From assembly GCA_903925285.1 (NCBI GenBank), contig CAIYET010000980.1:1-41524 (forward strand): a DNA stretch of 41,524 nt, in the 5' to 3' direction. Numbering within the stretch: the stretch's first letter is position 1; every line of letters starts with the position of its first letter. This document shows, piece by piece, positions 16,759 to 24,290 of the stretch. This stretch comes from Candidatus Hydrogenedentota bacterium. Its GTDB lineage: Bacteria > Hydrogenedentota > Hydrogenedentia > Hydrogenedentales > SLHB01. Under the pieces are notes generated by a model, which was not told where the DNA came from, searched no databases, and saw only the letters and a program-made list of their open reading frames with translations. Position numbers and translations under genes: made by a program.

Positions 16759-17922
16759 TCAGAACGACTCGTACAGCGCGGGCAGGGCTTCGCGGAGGGC
16801 CTGCTGGTTTTCTTCGGGATTGGCGCGGCGGAAGATTCGGCAGCGCTTTGCGGCGTTATCGAGTCTGGCGTCGAACTGGCCGTCGTCGCGCGCCGTTACC
16901 TCGCACGGGAGCAACTCGCATGGCAGGACGGTATCGCCGGGTTTGACTTCGGCTGCGGGAACGATTCGATGGCGCCCGTCCTCGCGCCGCACGAGTTTTC
17001 GGATCGCCACGGCCATCCACGTTACGGTTTCCCAGACGTTGTGCGGCCTGTTGCAGACGCGGTTCATCGTCTCATCCGACGGTTCTTCCTCGATGGCGTT
17101 GAGGAAATCCACGCGCGCCGAGCGGTCGATGGCGTAGGCCATGTAGTTGCGTAGCGCTGGTCGCATTCGCCTTATGAACGACAAGTCGGGCAGTTGCCAA
17201 TAGGTGTTGTGCACGCCGAGGTCGAACGCGCTCTTGTCGGCGGCACACGGATAGATCGCCAGGGGCAAATCGGATTTCAGAATACGTAGAAAGGCATGCA
17301 CATCGAGTTGGACGTTCCATTCGAGGTATCCGGGCGGTGTCGAACCGGCGGCGAGGTGTACGCAACGCGTCTTCTCGCGCATGAGCCCCGGCTCTCGGTT
17401 GTACGCCACCGCCAACGGCCGTGCCGACCCGAAAGAGACGATCTCGACAGGCTCGGCGCTCTCGCGGAGGGTCCGCAACAAGAGGTCGACGCCCATTTGC
17501 TGGAACGCGGGGATATCGCGCATTTCGTCGTCAGGACGGCGCATGGGGTCGAAGGGCCCGACGGCGCACGGGACGTTGCGTCCGAAGAGGGCGTTGAGTT
17601 GCGTGACGGGAATGAATCCGGGATCTCTCCGTCCTTGCGGATCGTCATAGGAAGGGTTGTTTGGGTTGGCGTAGGGGCGGCGGTAGCGTTGCGTGACGTC
17701 GAGGATGACCGCCTTGAGATCGACCTCCGGCAACGCGTAGGCGGCGATCAGGTCCAGATTATCGCCGGGATCTTGCGGTGGGTGATAGAGGTCCGTGATA
17801 TCGATGAGCGGGACGGCGCGTCGCGAACGCCGGGCCGGTTCCGCTTCGCCCGACGCCGCGCCAAGCGTACAAGCGATTCCGCCAGCGGTCGTCGTCATGA
17901 ACCCGCGTCTTGATAGCTGCAT
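16759..17922 (-). CDS. Tat-exported nucleoside-hydrolase-like protein
   Basis: The 387-residue protein starts MQLSRRGFMTTTAGGIACTLG, a twin-arginine signal, and is probably exported. The start at 17922 is chosen for that signal and for GAGGAA upstream. Early on, PQDPGDNLDLIAAYALPEVDLKAVILDV resembles the calcium-binding D-P-G-x-D-D-A region of inosine/uridine nucleoside hydrolases, followed by the expected helix and strand, but with the acidic residues shifted. Later, VEIVSFGSARPLAVAY and PHNVWETV fit the same fold. It may be a ribohydrolase for a secreted nucleoside-like compound, or a fold relative without activity. It lies divergent to the second asparagine synthetase. Confidence 0.68.
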   Translation of the reverse strand: MQLSRRGFMTTTAGGIACTLGAASGEAEPARRSRRAVPLIDITDLYHPPQDPGDNLDLIAAYALPEVDLKAVILDVTQRYRRPYANPNNPSYDDPQGRRDPGFIPVTQLNALFGRNVPCAVGPFDPMRRPDDEMRDIPAFQQMGVDLLLRTLRESAEPVEIVSFGSARPLAVAYNREPGLMREKTRCVHLAAGSTPPGYLEWNVQLDVHAFLRILKSDLPLAIYPCAADKSAFDLGVHNTYWQLPDLSFIRRMRPALRNYMAYAIDRSARVDFLNAIEEEPSDETMNRVCNRPHNVWETVTWMAVAIRKLVRREDGRHRIVPAAEVKPGDTVLPCELLPCEVTARDDGQFDARLDNAAKRCRIFRRANPEENQQALREALPALYESF

Positions 17923-18098
17923 ATAGTTGTTCCTCAATTGTTTGCCGCGTATCCAAGCAAGCATTAGAATAGGCGAAGCGCACCTTTGCGGCAAGTTGCT
18001 ACCGATAGTGACTTTTCGTTGGGAGCGTGCTATATTGCGTTTTCGTACGAGGTCATGGGGAGAATTGTCTCCCTATGTGCCGGTCGGTTCGTTAGATG

Positions 18099-18130
18099 TA
18101 TAATCGACAAGGCACGATGTAGATCGTGCC
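18099..18130 (+). promoter_or_regulatory. -10 box followed by a 5'-end hairpin (second asnB)
   Basis: A perfect TATAAT (18099-18104) is followed by GGCACGAT-GTAG-ATCGTGCC (18111-18130), an exact 8-bp stem with a 4-nt loop. Transcription from this -10 would start close to 18111, so the hairpin would sit at the 5' end of the mRNA. No good -35 is visible. It could stabilise the mRNA or be an operator dyad. Confidence 0.45.
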
Positions 18131-18164
18131 CGTTCTGATAAAAGGAAATGGCGGGAGTAGGGAT

Positions 18165-20147
18165 ATGTGTGGCATCTGCGGCAAGCTGTCATTCGATCCC
18201 TCTCGATCCGTCGATGAACGGCTGATCCGCGACATGGCGTTGGCCTTGGCGCATCGGGGACCCAACGACGAAGGTTTCTACATCAACGGGCGCATCGGGC
18301 TGGGCCAACGGCGCTTGAGCATCGTGGACTTGGCGGGCGGCCACCAACCCATGCCCAACGAAGACGAATCGCGCTGGATCGTCTTCAACGGGGAAATCTA
18401 CAACCATCTCGAGGTTCGCGCGGACTTGGAGAAGCGCGGCCATCGCTATCGCACGCATTGCGACACGGAGACAATTCTCCACGCCTACGAAGAGTATGGC
18501 ACGGACTGCGTCAAACGGTTGCGGGGGATGTTTGCATTCGCGATATGGGATGAAAAAGACCAAACGCTGTTCGCGGCGCGCGACCGGTTCGGGATAAAAC
18601 CGTTTTACTATTGGCAGAGCGGTACCGCTCTTGCGTTCGCGAGCGAGATGAAGGCGCTCCTGCTCGATCCGGAACTGGAGGTCTCGCTGGATCACCTCGC
18701 GATCTTCGACTATTTTACTTACAGGTTCATTCCGGGTCCGAGGACTCCTTGGCGCGAGATTCGGCGGCTCCAACCGGCGCACTGGTTGCTGGCGCGCGAC
18801 GGAAAGGTCCGCACGGAGCGCTATTGGGATCCGGCCTTCAACGGATTGTCGACGAATACCGAAGACGAGAACCTCGAAGCGCTCGAAGCGCTGCTCAAGG
18901 AAGTCATCCTCGATCACCGCATGAGCGAGGTGCCGCAGGGCGTGTTCTTGAGCGGTGGAATCGATTCGAGCCTGATCGTCGAACTGATGAGCGCGATTTG
19001 CCCGGAACCCATCCAGACGTTTTCGGTCACGTTCAACCATTATCCGAAGTACGACGAGGCCGCGTACGCCCGCGAAGTGGCCCAGGCCTGCCACACGGTC
19101 CATCACGAATACGATTGCACACCCGAAGCCGTCGGAGAACTTCCCGAAATCCTCTGGCACGTGGAAGAGCCGCTGGCCGATGCGGCGATGATCCCGCTGC
19201 ACGAACTGTGTCGGCAGGCCAAGCGCGATGTGACGGTCATCCATTGCGGGGACGGCGGCGACGAGGCCTTCGCGGGCTATCCGCGCTTCTATTGGGACGA
19301 TTACGCCCATGCCATGGCGCATCTGCCCGAGTCGATGCGGCAATATGCGTTGGCGCCGCTGTTTCGTCTGGGTTGTCGGCTGCCCAATCCGATCAAGGAG
19401 TTGTGTCGGCGTGGCGAGAAATTCACGCGGTTCGCAGGTTTGCCCGCACCCGAGCGTTACATGAACTGGTTCACCATCATACCGGACGACGTGAAGCGGC
19501 AGATGCTGCATCCGGATTTCTTGGCGCACGTAGGCCCATACCGATCGAAGCAGGTCTTCGAGACCATTTTCGAGAACGCGCGGGGCCTACGATTCGACGC
19601 CTTGGGCGCACGGCAGTACTGCGAACTGAACAGCTTCATCCCCGACGACCTGATGCTGAAATCCGACAAGATCTCGATGGCTTCGGGGCTCGAGGGACGC
19701 TTTCCCTTCCTCGACGAACGATTGGTCGAGTTTGGGCTGGCGCTTCCGCCGCGCCAAAAGATCGCCTATACGAAACTCAAGTTGCCCCTCCGAAAATTGC
19801 TCGCACGGCACATGCCCGATCAATTCATCAATCGCGGCAAGCACGGATTCGAGGTCCCGGTAACGGAGTGGTTCAAAGGCAGTCTGGACCAAGTTCTGCG
19901 CGATACCATTGCCCAATGCCATTCGGACTCCGAGAACGTCTTCAATCTCTCGTACATCGAGGACATGATAGGCAACATGCGGCGCAACGACCCTGTCGCC
20001 GGCCGCCAGTTGTTCAAAGTGTTCATGTTCCAACAATGGCGGACGCTCTTCGCGCATCCGCGCGCCCTGTGCCTAAGTCGGCTTCACGGCGGACCGCTGC
20101 CGCCGAGCATTCTCACGCAACCAATCGCCCCAGTCCCCTCCGCATGA
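18165..20147 (+). CDS. asnB: Asparagine synthetase B, glutamine-hydrolysing (copy 2)
   Basis: This 660-residue protein is longer than copy 1. MCGICGKLSF gives the Cys2 glutaminase nucleophile, which fixes the start at 18165, preceded by GGGAG. HRGPNDEG, FNGEIYNH and THCDTETI follow in the glutaminase. SGGIDSS at 263-269 and IHCGDGGDEAFAGYPRFYW are in the ATP-using domain. The C-terminus has about 40 extra residues (QWRTLFAHPRA...) ending in a Pro-rich tail. It overlaps the GT9 gene by 4 bp (ATGA), so it is tied to glycan transfer. A role in amidating a sugar acid or peptide in a polymer is inferred from context. Confidence 0.92.
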   Translation: MCGICGKLSFDPSRSVDERLIRDMALALAHRGPNDEGFYINGRIGLGQRRLSIVDLAGGHQPMPNEDESRWIVFNGEIYNHLEVRADLEKRGHRYRTHCDTETILHAYEEYGTDCVKRLRGMFAFAIWDEKDQTLFAARDRFGIKPFYYWQSGTALAFASEMKALLLDPELEVSLDHLAIFDYFTYRFIPGPRTPWREIRRLQPAHWLLARDGKVRTERYWDPAFNGLSTNTEDENLEALEALLKEVILDHRMSEVPQGVFLSGGIDSSLIVELMSAICPEPIQTFSVTFNHYPKYDEAAYAREVAQACHTVHHEYDCTPEAVGELPEILWHVEEPLADAAMIPLHELCRQAKRDVTVIHCGDGGDEAFAGYPRFYWDDYAHAMAHLPESMRQYALAPLFRLGCRLPNPIKELCRRGEKFTRFAGLPAPERYMNWFTIIPDDVKRQMLHPDFLAHVGPYRSKQVFETIFENARGLRFDALGARQYCELNSFIPDDLMLKSDKISMASGLEGRFPFLDERLVEFGLALPPRQKIAYTKLKLPLRKLLARHMPDQFINRGKHGFEVPVTEWFKGSLDQVLRDTIAQCHSDSENVFNLSYIEDMIGNMRRNDPVAGRQLFKVFMFQQWRTLFAHPRALCLSRLHGGPLPPSILTQPIAPVPSA

Positions 20148-21259
20148 CCAATAAGACGGCCAACCGCGCGCTGGCATTCGCGATGAAGCTCCTCGGTGCC
20201 TTCTCGCCCACGAGATCCCTGGACGATGTCCGGCGGGTACTGGTCGTTCGGCTGGGCAACCTGGGCGACATCGTCGTCGCACTGCCCGCATTCCACGCGC
20301 TCCGCCGCCGTTTTCCGAACGCTCGGCTGGTTTTGCTAACCTCGCCGACGTATCGCGGCGCCCCGGACGCGCAAAACGTCCTGGCCGACGACCCGACGTT
20401 CGACGACACGATCATCTACTACGCCGACGAATCCAGTCGGCTCGGATTCTTGAAAGAGTTGCGCGCACGCCTGCGCCTCGAGTCCTTCGACCTGACAATC
20501 ATGCTACCCGGCGACCTAAGCCGTTTGCCCAATCTTGCGAGACACCTGTTACTGCTGGCCGCCGCCGGACAGCGACGCCTCATCGGATTCCAACTTGTCG
20601 CGCCGGGGCAATTCCGCCTCGGACAGGTCGCGCGATTGATGGAACTCGTCGCGCCGCTCGGCATAACCGAAATCGAACCGTTCCCGTGGATTCGCGTTTC
20701 GGACGAACGCCGCGTAGCGGTGCGCCAGCGATGGCCCGAACGCGCGGGTTCGCCAACCATCGCGATGCAGTGCGGCGCAAAACGTCCCGCGAACCGCTGG
20801 ATGCCGGACCGCTTCATCGAGACCGGACGCGCACTCATTGCCGAGCATGGCGCGCATATCCTCCTGACCGGCGGGCCTGACGAGCGCGCATTGACGGACG
20901 AGATCGCGCGCGGAATCGGCGACGGCTGTCAGTCTGTCGCAGGCGAGACCGGCGTCGCGGACCTCGCGGCCCTTCTCGAACGCTGCGTCCTGCTCATCTC
21001 GAACGATACAGGCACGATGCATGTCGCGGCGGCCATGGGCACGCCCGTCGTGGCCATCTTCAGCTCCCGCGACGACCCTTTCCGCTGGTACCCGTACGGC
21101 AACTGCCATGCAGTGCTGCGCCACGACGTCCCATGCAGCCCCTGCCTACAAGACGTCTGTCCCCTGCACGCCGAACCGATTTGCCTCACCGCAATCACGG
21201 TCGAACAGGTCTTGGACGCGGCGCGCACTTGTATTCGCTCGAGTTCGCCGCCGGTATGA
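20144..21259 (+). CDS. GT9 (heptosyltransferase-like) glycosyltransferase, second copy
   Basis: The 371-residue protein starts at the ATG overlapping the asnB stop. An open frame continues upstream into asnB, but that is an out-of-frame shadow. VLVVRLGNLGDIVVALPAFHALRRRFP is the family N-terminal motif, including the catalytic-region Asp. MQCGAKRPANRWMPDRF and ISNDTGTMHVAAAMGTPVVAIFSS mark the donor domain. A Cys cluster near the C-terminus (VPCSPCLQDVC, PICL) matches many heptosyltransferases and the copy at 9700-10578. It is closer to full family length than that copy. It would transfer a sugar to a lipid A core-like or other anchored acceptor. Confidence 0.9.
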   Translation: MTNKTANRALAFAMKLLGAFSPTRSLDDVRRVLVVRLGNLGDIVVALPAFHALRRRFPNARLVLLTSPTYRGAPDAQNVLADDPTFDDTIIYYADESSRLGFLKELRARLRLESFDLTIMLPGDLSRLPNLARHLLLLAAAGQRRLIGFQLVAPGQFRLGQVARLMELVAPLGITEIEPFPWIRVSDERRVAVRQRWPERAGSPTIAMQCGAKRPANRWMPDRFIETGRALIAEHGAHILLTGGPDERALTDEIARGIGDGCQSVAGETGVADLAALLERCVLLISNDTGTMHVAAAMGTPVVAIFSSRDDPFRWYPYGNCHAVLRHDVPCSPCLQDVCPLHAEPICLTAITVEQVLDAARTCIRSSSPPV

Positions 21260-21263
21260 ACCG

Positions 21264-21321
21264 GATTGCAGATTGCAGATTGCAGATTGCGGATTGACAG
21301 CAATCTACAATCTACAATCAA
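21264..21321. repeat. Heptamer repeat array, locus G
   Basis: GATTGCA-type 7-mers are repeated five times (21264-21298). After two bases, CAATCTA, CAATCTA and CAATCAA (21301-21321) follow in the other orientation. The unit is unlike loci A-F, but 7-bp length, inverted halves and position just after a stop codon are the same. Confidence 0.85.
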
Positions 21322-21336
21322 GAAGAGGGCCGCCCG

Positions 21337-22074
21337 ATGAAGCAAGGTCTACACAGCGTTGTTACTTATCTGGTCATAGTCTTGTTCCTCGCGTCAGTGG
21401 TCTCCTGCGGCAATCCGCCTCCCCTTCCAACGAGGGCGGATGTGCAATCCAAGTCGTCGAACCGTTCGGTCCCTGTCGACGACAAGGGCCTTCTGGCGAC
21501 GGTGGCGGCCAGCGTGTTCAACCGGACTGCGGTGAAGATGATCGCGTGGGAATATGACGATTTCTTCCGCACTGCGAAGCTCGATCCTCAAAAAGAGCGG
21601 CGGGTCCGCGAAATCCTTACCGAGAAACAGGCAGGGATGATGTTCGCGGCAGGCAGGTTCGTGCTGCAAAACGGCGATCCCGAAGGCGACTCGAAATCGT
21701 TGGACGCGGTCGCTGCAGCCACTGCGGAAAGAGACAAGCAATTGGCTACGATATTGAGTCCAGAAGAATTGAGGCGGCTGAGGGACTATGAGAGTCCCAA
21801 CAAAGTCGCGGAACGACTCACGCCGGAACGCCTTGCGAAGCTGTTTCCCGACCTGCTGAATGAAAAGCAAGGCCGGGCCGGCCAAGTGATGGCGGAAGAA
21901 CTCAACAAAGACGGCGCAAACCCGGTCTCTGTTCTCCAAAACAAAGAAGCCTATCGAAATCTCTGCAACCAAGTCCGCACGCGCCTTGGGCAGGAATTCA
22001 GTCCCGATGAAATGAAAAACGTCGAAGAGGGGTTAGGTCATCTACAAGACCCTCGCGAAGCTGTCGGCCGCTAA
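21337..22074 (+). CDS. Lipoprotein of unknown function, helical
   Basis: The 245-residue product has a lipoprotein signal with hydrophobic core YLVIVLFLASVVSC and lipidation at Cys24. The mature protein is charged and probably helical: EYDDFFRTAKLDPQKERRVREILTEK, then LDAVAAATAERDKQLATILSPEELRRLRDYE. Such runs resemble the Spy/CpxP-like type of periplasmic helical proteins in style only; I cannot claim homology. GAGGG lies upstream, after repeat locus G. It precedes the structured leader of the epimerase gene and is probably a separate transcription unit. Confidence 0.75.
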   Translation: MKQGLHSVVTYLVIVLFLASVVSCGNPPPLPTRADVQSKSSNRSVPVDDKGLLATVAASVFNRTAVKMIAWEYDDFFRTAKLDPQKERRVREILTEKQAGMMFAAGRFVLQNGDPEGDSKSLDAVAAATAERDKQLATILSPEELRRLRDYESPNKVAERLTPERLAKLFPDLLNEKQGRAGQVMAEELNKDGANPVSVLQNKEAYRNLCNQVRTRLGQEFSPDEMKNVEEGLGHLQDPREAVGR

Positions 22075-22113
22075 CGTGCAGGGTTTCCGGCGTGGCGTCT
22101 GCCTTTTCGGACA

Positions 22114-22154
22114 TCCCCGCGAAATCACTTGTTAACGACGATTTCGCGTGGGGA
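22114..22154. promoter_or_regulatory. Long inverted repeat after the lipoprotein gene
   Basis: TCCCCGCGAAATC (22114-22126) and GATTTCGC-GT-GGGGA (22140-22154) pair over 13 bp with a 2-nt bulge and a 13-nt loop. It lies 40 bp after the lipoprotein stop. With no T-run it is not a clear terminator, though it could protect the mRNA 3' end. Confidence 0.5.
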
Positions 22155-22171
22155 CAGCATGGTTCAACCAT

Positions 22172-22200
22172 TTGACATGCCCCGGCGTGTCCTTTAGACT
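22172..22200 (+). promoter_or_regulatory. Promoter with an internal dyad, for the epimerase/RmlD operon
   Basis: A perfect TTGACA (22172-22177), a 17-bp spacer and TAGACT (22195-22200, 4 of 6). The spacer carries a dyad, GACATGC (22174-22180) and GCGTGTC (22185-22191), overlapping the -35. Such a dyad is well placed for a repressor. The predicted transcript starts near 22207. Confidence 0.5.
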
Positions 22201-22206
22201 GGGATT

Positions 22207-22279
22207 CGAAGTCCCTGCACGGGCGGAAGCTCCGTGCACAGTCCGGTTTCGTCGAGGCCGGACCTTACAGTATAAGGAG
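22207..22279 (+). promoter_or_regulatory. Structured 5' leader, possible cis-regulatory RNA
   Basis: In about 75 nt there are TGCACGG-(9 nt)-CCGTGCA (22216-22238), then GTCCGGTTT-CGTCG-AGGCCGGAC (22241-22263, nine pairs with two G-U), then CCTTA-CAGTA-TAAGG (22263-22277). The last stem takes in most of the AAGGAG ribosome site (22274-22279) of the epimerase. A preceding GGGA-TTCGAAG-TCCC (22201-22215) may also fold. Sequestered ribosome site plus upstream stems is the layout of a translation-control leader. I do not recognise a known riboswitch class. Confidence 0.45.
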
Positions 22280-22287
22280 ATTAGTTC

Positions 22288-23310
22288 ATGATTTTATTGA
22301 CGGGCGGGGCGGGATACATCGGTGCGGTGGCGGTACGCGAGTTGTTGGACAAGGGATTCGCGGTACGTGTGCTGGACAAATTTCTGTACGGCTCGTATCC
22401 GCTGGACAGCGTCAAGCATCAGGTGGAAATCGTCGAGGGCGACATCTGCAATCTGGATGAGAAAGTTCTCGACGACGTCACAGGCGTGATTCATCTGGCA
22501 GGTCTGAGCAACGATCCGACGGCCGAGTTCAATCCGGAAGCCAATCGCCGCATGAACACCGTCGCAACGCAGACCATCGCCGAGGCGTGCAAGCGGCGCG
22601 GCATTAAGCGGTTCATCTTCGCGTCGAGTTGCTCGGTATATGATCGCGGGTTGATGGCGGAAGACGTTCTGCAAGACGAGACCTCGCCGCTCGAACCGCG
22701 TGCGGCCTACGCGACGAGCAAGTTCGCCGCAGAACAGGTTCTGTTGGAATTGGCGGACGATCAGTTCCAGCCGACGATCCTCCGGCAGGGCACGGTGTAC
22801 GGCTGGAGTCCGCGGATGCGTTACGACCTGGTCATCAATACGTTCGTGAAATCGGCGTTTACGGACCGCAAGCTGACCGTCCATTGCGGCGGCGAGATGT
22901 GGCGGCCGTTGGTGGACGTCACGGATGTGGCCAAGTGTTATCTCGCATGTCTCGAAGCGGACTTGGGGGTGGTCGGCAAACAGATCTTCAACCTGTCGCA
23001 CAAGAATTACCGCATTCTCGAATTGGCGCATTGGGTCAAGAGAGCGATGCAGGGTATCGTCGATATCGACATCGTGGTCGAATACGGCAGCCAGCGCGGA
23101 CGGAGCTATCGCGTGTCGACGCGCAAGATCGAAAATGCGCTGGGGTTCCGTCCGATGGTCTCGGTCGAGGATTCCGCGCGCGACATGACGCTCAAGATCA
23201 AGTCGAACGTGAATGCCGATTTCGAGAATCCGAAGTACTACAACATCCGCTGGCTCGAATTACTGGTCGAGATCCAGGCACATTTGCAGCGCATCGGGAG
23301 CATCTTTTGA
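22288..23310 (+). CDS. NAD-dependent nucleotide-sugar epimerase/dehydratase
   Basis: The 340-residue extended SDR has TGGAGYIG (residues 5-12) for NAD, HLAGLSNDP, SSCSVYD and the catalytic pair in YATSK (Tyr and Lys four apart). The C-terminal half (QGTVYGWSPRMRYDLVIN, MWRPLVDVTDVA) is the nucleotide-sugar-binding region. It probably changes the sugar of a UDP-, GDP- or dTDP-sugar by epimerisation or dehydration. AAGGAG eight bases upstream fits the start, but lies in a predicted hairpin. The stop overlaps the RmlD-like ATG (TGATG). This places it in a two-gene nucleotide-sugar unit. Confidence 0.88.
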   Translation: MILLTGGAGYIGAVAVRELLDKGFAVRVLDKFLYGSYPLDSVKHQVEIVEGDICNLDEKVLDDVTGVIHLAGLSNDPTAEFNPEANRRMNTVATQTIAEACKRRGIKRFIFASSCSVYDRGLMAEDVLQDETSPLEPRAAYATSKFAAEQVLLELADDQFQPTILRQGTVYGWSPRMRYDLVINTFVKSAFTDRKLTVHCGGEMWRPLVDVTDVAKCYLACLEADLGVVGKQIFNLSHKNYRILELAHWVKRAMQGIVDIDIVVEYGSQRGRSYRVSTRKIENALGFRPMVSVEDSARDMTLKIKSNVNADFENPKYYNIRWLELLVEIQAHLQRIGSIF

Positions 23311-24173
23311 TGCGCGTGCTGGTCACTGGCGCGAAGGGGCAACTCGGCACAGAGGTCTGCGCGGCCTACGCGGATGTCGAGCTGTTCGCGGTCGATATCG
23401 ATCGCGTGGATTTGCGCGACGCCCAGGCCGTGCGTGCATTGATCGTGGACGAGGTCAAGCCGGACCTTGTCGTGAATACCGCCGCAGCGCATAACGTGCC
23501 GGAATGCGAAAAGGACCCAGCGACGGCGTTCGCGGTGAACGCGACGGCCGTGCGCGCGATGGCCATGGCGTGTCAGGCATGCGGCGCGCGTCTCGTGCAT
23601 ATCGGCACCGACTATGTCTTCGGATACGGCGCGACGCGGCCCTATGTCGAGAGCGATCTGCCGGCGCCGTTGAATGTCTACGCCGCAAGCAAGCTGGCCG
23701 GGGAACATCTGCTGGCGGCGGAATGCGGGAATCACGTTATCCTGCGCACGGCGGCGTTGTACGGTCACTCGCCGTGCGTCGCCAAGGGCGGCAAGAATTT
23801 TGTGCAACTCATGCTCGATCTCGCCGCCACGCGTCCGGAGGTACGGGTCGTCACGGATGAAATCACGACGCCAACATACACGCGCGCGCTGGCCGCCCAA
23901 CTCCGGCTCGTCGCCGAAAAGGGCGAATCGGGCTTGTACCACGCAACGTGCAACGGGGAATGTTCGTGGCACGAATTCGCGCGGGCCATTTTCGATGAAA
24001 CAAACACGCCGGCCAACCTGCTCGAGGCATCGTCGAAGGATTTCCCGTCGCCCGTCAAACGGCCGGACTATTCCGTGCTGCGCAACAAGCATTTGCAGGA
24101 TCAGGGGCTTGATATCATGCCGCATTGGCGCGACGCGTTGCAGGATTACGTGCGGGCCGAACGGACCTCGTAA
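23310..24173 (+). CDS. RmlD-like dTDP-4-dehydrorhamnose reductase
   Basis: The 287-residue protein begins MRVLVTGAKGQLG, the RmlD cofactor loop, at the ATG overlapping the epimerase stop. The catalytic Tyr and Lys are in YAASKLAGEHLL, and IGTDYVFGYG gives the conserved Thr/Asp region. DEITTPTYTRALA and CSWHEFARAIFDE are also typical of RmlD. It reduces a 4-keto-6-deoxy nucleotide sugar, rhamnose synthesis being the standard case. No RmlA, RmlB or RmlC is in the window, so the sugar product is uncertain. Confidence 0.86.
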   Translation: MRVLVTGAKGQLGTEVCAAYADVELFAVDIDRVDLRDAQAVRALIVDEVKPDLVVNTAAAHNVPECEKDPATAFAVNATAVRAMAMACQACGARLVHIGTDYVFGYGATRPYVESDLPAPLNVYAASKLAGEHLLAAECGNHVILRTAALYGHSPCVAKGGKNFVQLMLDLAATRPEVRVVTDEITTPTYTRALAAQLRLVAEKGESGLYHATCNGECSWHEFARAIFDETNTPANLLEASSKDFPSPVKRPDYSVLRNKHLQDQGLDIMPHWRDALQDYVRAERTS

Positions 24174-24290
24174 GGCGTGTGACGCGCCCTCGTTAAGAAG
24201 CGAAGATTCTTTTGCGTAGCGCCCGAGCGGATCATCAATCGAGGAAGTTGTCTCCAAAACAACGTTTTATTTCAGGAAAGGATGCAAAAA

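Noticed and set aside
18189-19529. Long minus-strand ORF opposite asparagine synthetase copy 2
   Set aside because: Shadow ORF without family motifs; the plus strand has the full AsnB motifs.
484-19694. Avoidance of CTCGAG sites as support for XhoI-like specificity
   Set aside because: Several CTCGAG sites are present, so avoidance is not seen and cannot be used as evidence.
18611-20143. In-frame open stretch upstream of the GT9 at 20144
   Set aside because: It runs in another frame through asnB; the GT9 motif starts only after the ATG at 20144.
24174-24213. Terminator after the RmlD-like gene
   Set aside because: There are two small stems (GGCGTG-TGA-CGCGCC, and AAGAA with TTCTT) but only a short T-run; not strong enough to list.
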